This document shows positions 58,010 to 64,000 of a stretch of 64,000 nt of DNA, piece after piece. Below the pieces are notes generated by a model that saw only the letters and a program-made list of their open reading frames with translations, was not told the DNA's origin and did no database searches. Position numbers and translations under genes: made by a program. Source of the DNA: Sclerodactyla briareus. Taxonomy: Eukaryota; Echinodermata; Holothuroidea; Dendrochirotida; Sclerodactylidae. The DNA lies in contig JAODTK010001321.1 in NCBI GenBank assembly GCA_026419785.1, positions 1 through 64,000 on the forward strand, given 5' to 3'. Every line of letters starts with the position of its first letter. The stretch's first letter is position 1.

Positions 58010-60098
58010 TGGCCACATTTGTTGTTTTCACATGTTTTGTTCATTAATTTTTTATGGATATTGAATTGTGTATTCTCCGTTTATATCTTCAATTCGACAC
58101 TTGTGTCCACAGTATAACTGAGTAATGATTTCACACATCTCTCAATTCTTGATTTTCTGGGGTTATCTTCATAACACATGGTGTATATAAATTGTACCCT
58201 GTAACCAAACAGAAGTGAAAATAAGCCCAGATCACCTGGGTATCCATGGTACGGACACTCTGTGAAATAATAATAAGTACGCCACTGAGACTAATGAGTA
58301 TCCATAGCAACAATATACGAACGAATATTACACATATATTCACAAATTGGAAAAATTAGTCCATTTATGAGGTCCGACGGTATCAGGATGGAATCATTAT
58401 CAGCCAATCCTTGGATGGACTGACTACTGGGGCAGGTGGGGTGGGCGTAGCCTCCGGAAAAAATTTTGGGATAAACGTTTCGTAGCACCACGTCGCGGCC
58501 AGCTGTAGACAGTGTGCGTAGCCAGGTGGAGGGGGCGGGGTGTTGGCGGCCTGACGGGTTGGGGGAGGGTGGAGGGAGGTTTTCCCACCCCCGACGAGAA
58601 TCGAGGGACAATTAAAGGCTGCCATGGCTCAATATCTGCGCGAAATTTGGTATCACGGTTTTCTATCAGCTGACTGCATAAGTTGTTATTTAGTGTACCT
58701 GGAGCAACTGAAATGGAAGATACACCAATTGACCCCAAATTCACGTGATTATCTTGAATGATGGATATGGTAGTATCGGGAAAAGATCTCTTGAGTGTCC
58801 CTATAATTGCTTTATCAAATCTTCAGGGCACCTGACAACTCCGATAAATTAACCGAACGTTTGAGTAAGACACGCAAGCCCCATTACGTTCACGACAACA
58901 GTGGATGGCCTAAAATTGGAATAAAGTCAAGAATTATTTCAATTTAGTTAATATTTGGCTTGAGTTCACTAATAGCTTTAGAACATATCTTTAAATTGAT
59001 TCTGGTGGGGCGCCAGGATTGGCCTGATTCCTAAAAGAAGACCTGCTCGATTGCGCAATATTTCTTAGCGTTCGTATTTGGCAAAGAAATAATAAACCTT
59101 TCGGGATTCAGTTAAATATCGTCATTCAGTGTGTTGATGCAGTGTGTTCCCCTCATGACCTCTGGACGTATAGGGTCAATCTAAAGTTCCCGTTATCGTT
59201 ACCAGCGTTACTTTAGATTCTTCATCCATGACCACCTTCAGAAACCGGAACTCCGAAGGCTCAAACTGAAAATGAGGGAGAGAAAGGTGAAAACGAGTCT
59301 AGAAGAAACAGGGACGTGGAAAAAAAAAAAATCCAGCCAGTTTGAAGTTGGAAAGTGATTTAATAAATGGCATCGAGGGTAGGTCTGATGAGGGGTAAGG
59401 AGGTATAAGGCAGCCGGCTCACCCGGCGCCATCATAAAGTATGGTGTCCACCCCCATGTGTGGGGGATATATGCCTATTTTTTGGTGGGGTATATAGCCT
59501 TGGGGTGATGTATAAAGCCGGGCCAGGGAAGAGCGATCGTGCAGTGGACTACTTGATCATCTGCGCCATAACAAAACATTTTGTATTTTGAACAGGACTT
59601 TATCTATGACTATGACTGTGTGCTGTGAGAACCTAGAAACTTACGTAATCGGAGCCCCCAACCATGCATCCATGCCCCTCCCCCCTCCCCACTACATTCG
59701 CGAGCACCCATTTTTTAGGCTGTCTCACACGGTCTGTGTACCATATCCCGCGGGGTTACACGTGCACACACTTTTGCTTATGGGGAACAACAAATCTCCG
59801 TCAAGAGCTCACTCTCTGGGGTCGTGACCTCCTACCCCCTCTTTTGAGCGCCGCCTGAACATATATATGACATTTTGCATGCACACACATACCAACACCA
59901 CACACGCACACACACAAAATGCGCACCACTGCTCCCCCGCCTGAACTTTCGAAGAGTGGTTGTACCCTTGTCCCTGTGTCCCCCACTCGTGCTATACGAC
60001 CTGTTTGTGGTTGGCGGGGAGGGGGTTGTTGGTCCTACTATGCTGCCCTCCAAAGGGAGTCTTCATTACAAATAACGCCAAGACCCCATCGAGACCCC
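58010..60098 (-). repeat. 2.1-kb dispersed element, copy C (right arm of inverted pair)
   Basis: Reverse-complement partner of 52311-54450 in full order, including the CA run (59880-59920), 'GGCATCGAGGGTAGGTCTGATGAGGGG' and 'AGGGAGTCTTCATTACAAATAACGCCAAGACCCCATCG'. The two arms flank 3.56 kb. Confidence 0.7.
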
Positions 60099-60369
60099 AT
60101 CATGGTAAGTGAAATTGAGTGTGGCACCTATAGCACAATACTTTGTCCGGGCATGGATACAGTTTCTCTCCCAAGAGAGGTGGGGTTATTTGAAAAAAAG
60201 AAAAAAACGTGATATGTGAATCGAGTACAACAGACCAAGCCTATGTGCGCGCAGCAAAACCGGTAAATCCGTATTAGAACATGGCCAAATAACAGTAAAT
60301 CAATGATCGTCTTCAACAGTAGCTATCTACGACCGAACGATTCTCGTGGACATTACACCCACGCGGCAC
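60099..60369. other. Unassigned sequence
   Basis: No supported feature. Confidence 0.35.
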
Positions 60370-60590
60370 GGCAAAACAAGTAGCTACAAACAGGGGCGTC
60401 CATCCTTTTTGAAAAGTGGGAAGGGTCATGAGGGGGGGTCATCGAATGCAAATGACCATCTAAGCGGAAAGCCACCATCGGTTGGCGCGAAGCGAACCGA
60501 GAAAATTCAGATTCTCATAAACCCTCCAGATCGACGAAAATGGCACTTGCCAGGGTGGCTCATAAGCACCCATCTTCATGTGTGATTGAG
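60370..60590 (+). repeat. Repeat family W, fragment
   Basis: 'AAACAGGGGCGTCCATCCTTTTTGAAAAGTGGG', 'GCCACCATCGGTTGGCGCGAAGCG' and 'CCTCCAGATCGACGAAAATGGCACTTGCC'. Confidence 0.55.
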
Positions 60591-60699
60591 TAAAGCCACC
60601 CCACCAAGTTTTCATTGTCATCTAAGATGATTACCGAATATCACACCATGGTATTTTTTTTATTACCTTTTCTATCTGGATTGTTTGCGTGGGATCCAG

Positions 60700-61420
60700 G
60701 GTCTACCGAACGTCCCTGGTGGGATCGAAGGGAAAAGCCATAGGCGTTCCGGTACCATTCCAATTCGGGGGCAGAAAAATTTTACCCTAACTTTACAAGT
60801 CAGTCTATAAAAACTGCCGGCAGCGCGAAGCGCGCGAAATTTTTTTGCATGTTCCGGGCATTTATGGAAAATGGATGCAAAAAAAATTGACCGCATTTTT
60901 TTCACTGCTTTTTTCCTTCAAGATTCTCCACGAATTTTTCATCTCAAAAATGGGGGGGGGGGGGGCAGTCCTCCCCCAAGGCGCCTGAAAGTAATCGAGT
61001 GAACAAAATGATTCGAAGCATTACATCGCTATTTAGCCCCTACAACGCCTGGATTAAAACGACATTGCGCGCAAAAACAAATTATGCACTTTTGGCTATT
61101 CGATTAAAATTCGAGAAATTCGGTATGGAGCAAGGGTAATCCTTCGAATTAGGCCCTAGAATTAACCTGGGGTCCGCACCTGGGGAAATTAGTGGACGTA
61201 AGGACAATTTTCAACGCGATTTTGGTGGGTTAGACAAAAATTGATCAGTAGAGTGATACAAAATCGGCATGTGCCTATATTTTTTTACGGCCCGGAAAAG
61301 TTGGGGGGACAAACGATATGAATCCCCCCCCCCCCCACACACACTTTTGAAAGTTGGGAGACATGTCCCCTTCCCCGTCCCCCACCCGTTGACGCCCATG
61401 CTACAAATCATCCGACCGGA
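60700..61420. repeat. Repeat family W-like fragments with long G/C runs
   Basis: 'CCGGCAGCGCGAAGCGCGCGAAATTTTTTTGCATG', a G-run spanning 60951-60966, and at 61325-61340 a C-run followed by CA and 'CCCACCCGTTGACGCCCATG'. Confidence 0.45.
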
Positions 61421-61734
61421 AATGTTTATTCATCATCAGAGAGATGTTCGTTTTCGCCGCCACAACATTCGAAGCGCGATGCCGCTCTTAACGTGGGGAA
61501 ATCACCCAATGTCGTCGCAAATCATTATAGACCTGGACAGCGCACTCGGTCCGTTAACTAATGTGAGTTTGCCGTGCCTAGATACGCGATAGGTTTTGAG
61601 GAGCTAAAGAATTACTAACAATACAACCCTACGGCGGGTGGTTCTTATTCTGACTGTGAGACAGATGGCAGATTGGGTTGTGTCAACTTTAAATCAAAAG
61701 GCTCAGGCCGCAAAAAAAAAAAAAAATCTTCGAG

Positions 61735-61800
61735 ATTTTTTAGGGGGGGGGCGCGCAGGGTGCGCCCCCCCCCCCCCCTGGTCCGCGCATGGTCAACGGA
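61735..61800. repeat. GC-rich 12-bp hairpin of a W-type element edge
   Basis: Nine G followed by CGC (61743-61754) pair with GCG followed by a C-run (62 to 73 of the 617xx block) around a 7-nt loop. 'CTGGTCCGCGCATGG' follows, as at 49.14 kb ('CTGGATACGCGCC'). Confidence 0.55.
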
Positions 61801-62510
61801 AACATTTATGATGCATCGGGTTTTAGGGTTCCGTCCCAATGGGTTAAGGATACGCAGGTAAATTGTGGTGAATATGGCCAATTAATTCGTGGAATTTGAC
61901 TCCCATTTTTTTGTCAGTTAAACGTATAGGAGTCCATAGCACTGCATACTTTTTTCCATTGCTGAACAAGCAAAAATAATCTATTGCAATAATGTCGGGC
62001 GTATGTGTTGTGGTGTGTGGGTGTGTCTGTGACAACACTTGGGAGCCGATATTCTAACGAACGCAACAGGTATCACGTTCAAATTTGGCCGTGGGTTGCC
62101 CTGTAGAGAGAATGAACCCTATATATTTTTGAGACTTTCACTCAAAATGTCGCATAAGAAGAATCGAGAGCATTGTTTTCTTCGGAAAGGTGGGAGAGAA
62201 AACCCACCAATCCGTGGCGCTGCCTGTGCTCCGGATGACACCCTTTCCACGCACACGCGCGCATGCGCATTATACGCTTATTGCAGACTAAACCATAAAC
62301 CCACGCACAGGGTTATATCGACGGCGGCATTTATGGAATGGATCATTCGGACAGTAATTGAAATATGAACACGTCTGTCAAAACATGCATATTGACGAAC
62401 TGAATTCGCACCGGTAAGTGATATGCCCAACCAGTGGCGAGGGCTGCGAGGCCATGGGCGGGTTTACGATGGTACCAAATCATCCCCATGGCCCAAACGA
62501 ACTGAAAGTG
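61801..62510. other. Mostly unique sequence
   Basis: A 109-codon plus-strand frame (62039-62368) has no domain and is at chance length. Confidence 0.35.
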
Positions 62511-62515
62511 ATTAA

Positions 62516-62673
62516 TTAAACTGATTCAAAGTACGTTTGAGGTTTGACAGATGTTTCAGTTTTGGTCTTGCGGCCCATACTGCAAATTATGATAATTCCA
62601 TACATCATATTCATGACAAGTATTTCTATGCCATACACAGTGATGTCATCTTCGACCAGGTCCATGGCTGTCA
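62516..62673 (-). CDS. Candidate terminal exon with membrane span and short basic tail
   Basis: On the minus strand, after CACTTGACAG (start near 62673), the frame reads TAMDLVEDDITVYGIEILVM, then a hydrophobic stretch ending YGIIIICSM, then GRKTKTETSV and FESV before a stop at 62516. A hydrophobic segment of about 20 residues followed by Arg/Lys is the pattern of a single-pass membrane protein with a short cytoplasmic tail. The splice site is only fair. The family is not recognised. Confidence 0.22.
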
Positions 62674-62726
62674 CTGTCAAGTGCCTCTCTCGGTATAACC
62701 CGGATTTTTTACTGGGGGTCATTTGA

Positions 62727-63110
62727 AAGTTGCATTCGTTATGGATTCAAAACTTTTACGCATGGGTTACGTGTTGACAATGAATAGGCTTATTGGTTAA
62801 TTTTTCAACACCACATTGGCTGACAGGAGGCATGCTATGGAGGCAGCTCTGGGGAGAGTTTCGCTCGGGCTAGTCAGGCTACGAATGCGTCGGAAAAGTT
62901 AGTTCGGCTAGATGGCGAAGTACAAGAATTACAAAGAAATCAGGAGTAGATATCGGCACCTGAGTAGTGCTTACTGTATTATTTCAAGTTCGAATATTCA
63001 GGCCCGAAAGCAGATAGTAGAATGTCGATTTACAAATAACCAAATATAGCGATTGATCAGCCTGCTATGTGCACAAAAAAATCACAGAAAGATAAACAGA
63101 TAGAGCTCAG
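62727..63110. other. Unique sequence between two minus-strand exon candidates
   Basis: No repeat or exon is supported. A plus-strand frame of 113 codons (63117-63458) follows but has no domain. Confidence 0.35.
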
Positions 63111-63510
63111 TACCATTTGCAGATATCAAACGCCCTATTTGGATTGACGGTAGCGGCGGTTGATAAGCCGTTCACGGTTACATTATTTTGTGTTGTCAAG
63201 GTCATAGGGGGTACATGCACTGCATGCAGGTTCGACGTTGCACAAACCGTGTGCAAAACGATCTTTCGAAGCTCCCATGGCAGAAAACACTTCCTGCAAG
63301 CACGAACACTACAGATTCACCCATACATTACCAACAATAACTTAGTGAAGCCGGAATTGAATCGCCTGCGTGTTGAAGAGTGGGGACAGTCTGAAAAAAA
63401 GCTTTATAATAACGCTGTAGGGAAAATCTCGTCTGTACCGCGAAACAGTTCAGTGTGACATACGACACTTACAACAACCATGGAAAGGCTAACCAGCGGA
63501 TAACATTTTT

Positions 63511-63798
63511 CTAGACAGCCTGATGTCTGTTGAATGTCTGCAAAAATACAGTTACAAACACAAAAACACCTGATTCAACAGTTACTAATACATTTGCAGT
63601 AAGGCTATTTCGTTGTTCAAACCTACTATCAACATCTACTAAGGCCTTAACTATCGTGGAGCGATCAAGGGTTGGCCGAATTTCCATGATTTGCAAGCTG
63701 CCCTGGTAAATCTCGTTTTGAATGTGGAGTGGTTGAGCAGCAGGCCAAACAACACCAACTGCCACTAACTTTGAGCTTCGTGCTCTGGTAACAGGCAA
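63511..63798 (-). CDS. Candidate exon, possible extracellular beta-rich domain
   Basis: The minus strand is open for 95 codons to a stop at 63511, with NEIYQGSLQIMEIRPTLDRS early and LTANVLVTVESGVFVFVTVF near the end. The closing 'VxVxxxSGxxxVxVxVxL' strand pattern loosely recalls the end of a SEA domain, but this is weak. It lies upstream, on the same strand, of the membrane-span exon candidate at 62.5 kb, which would suit an ectodomain-then-membrane order. No clear splice donor was found. Confidence 0.18.
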   Translation of the reverse strand: MPVTRARSSKLVAVGVVWPAAQPLHIQNEIYQGSLQIMEIRPTLDRSTIVKALVDVDSRFEQRNSLTANVLVTVESGVFVFVTVFLQTFNRHQAV

Positions 63799-64000
63799 CT
63801 ACATACACATCCAATAATGGAAGTTTACGAGTCCCACAGAGTTTTAATGTTCCCTCCCGTATGTTTACCATTTTCCAGGTCTATACAAAAAAGTATCAGG
63901 TCAACTCATCACAATATATACAATTAAATCCAGTAGTGGACCGCCCAGAATTCCATGGTAGATGAAGAAGGATTTTTCGCGTTCTCGACCTAGCCTGTTA
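63799..64000. other. Window end, nothing further recognised
   Basis: Possible upstream intron or exon of the minus-strand candidate; not resolvable. Confidence 0.3.

Overview
The window is nuclear DNA from an animal. There are no long open frames, and candidate exons are short and bounded by GT/AG sites. Most of the sequence is interspersed and tandem repeats, microsatellites, tRNA-derived SINE-like pieces and one decayed LINE. Many repeats carry arrays of TGACCT/TGACCTTTGACC words, compact GGGGCGCGCCCC hairpins, and GACTCG or GAGGCC arrays. From general knowledge I associate such repeats with marine invertebrates, perhaps a deuterostome such as an echinoderm or hemichordate; this is an inference and no gene proves it. 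Open frames of 100-150 codons are expected by chance in 64 kb of this composition, so most are not called. Related copies differ largely by small insertions and deletions, often in homopolymers, which suggests unpolished long-read sequence, old decay, or both.

Layout. At 1-0.55 kb a minus-strand exon resembles part of a caspase-fold (peptidase C14) domain. At 5.2-9.4 kb lie a candidate minus-strand terminal exon and two tandem copies of a unit of about 2.0 kb. At 9.8-19.2 kb two tandem copies of a unit of about 4.7 kb each carry the same minus-strand exon candidates in the order C-B-A'-A; A and B look coiled-coil, so this resembles an exon block duplicated inside, or together with, a coiled-coil gene. 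At 19.4-22.5 kb and 33.5-38.8 kb lie two clusters of the same three repeat families (X, Y, Z). At 26.2-30.2 kb an inverted repeat with AAGATGGCGGC motifs flanks the 3' half of an R2-superfamily LINE (minus strand) with broken reading frames. At 36.1-37.0 kb is a foldback-like structure made of about 30-bp units.

From 39 to 64 kb the sequence holds GAGGCC-rich arrays, an array of about 200-bp units (40.5-41.6 kb), two clean minus-strand exon candidates (41.6-42.4 kb), and five copies of a dispersed element. Two of those copies form inverted arms of about 2.1 kb (52.3-54.4 and 58.0-60.1 kb). Many fragments of another family ('W') carry GC-rich hairpins. Two tandem arrays sit at 49.4-50.3 and 56.6-57.5 kb. 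At the right edge are two minus-strand exon candidates, the second with a membrane span.

No gene can be annotated end to end, and the exon candidates are not tied into transcripts. I found no convincing new molecular system. The most noteworthy objects are the duplicated exon block, the foldback array, the inverted 2.1-kb element and the caspase-like exon.
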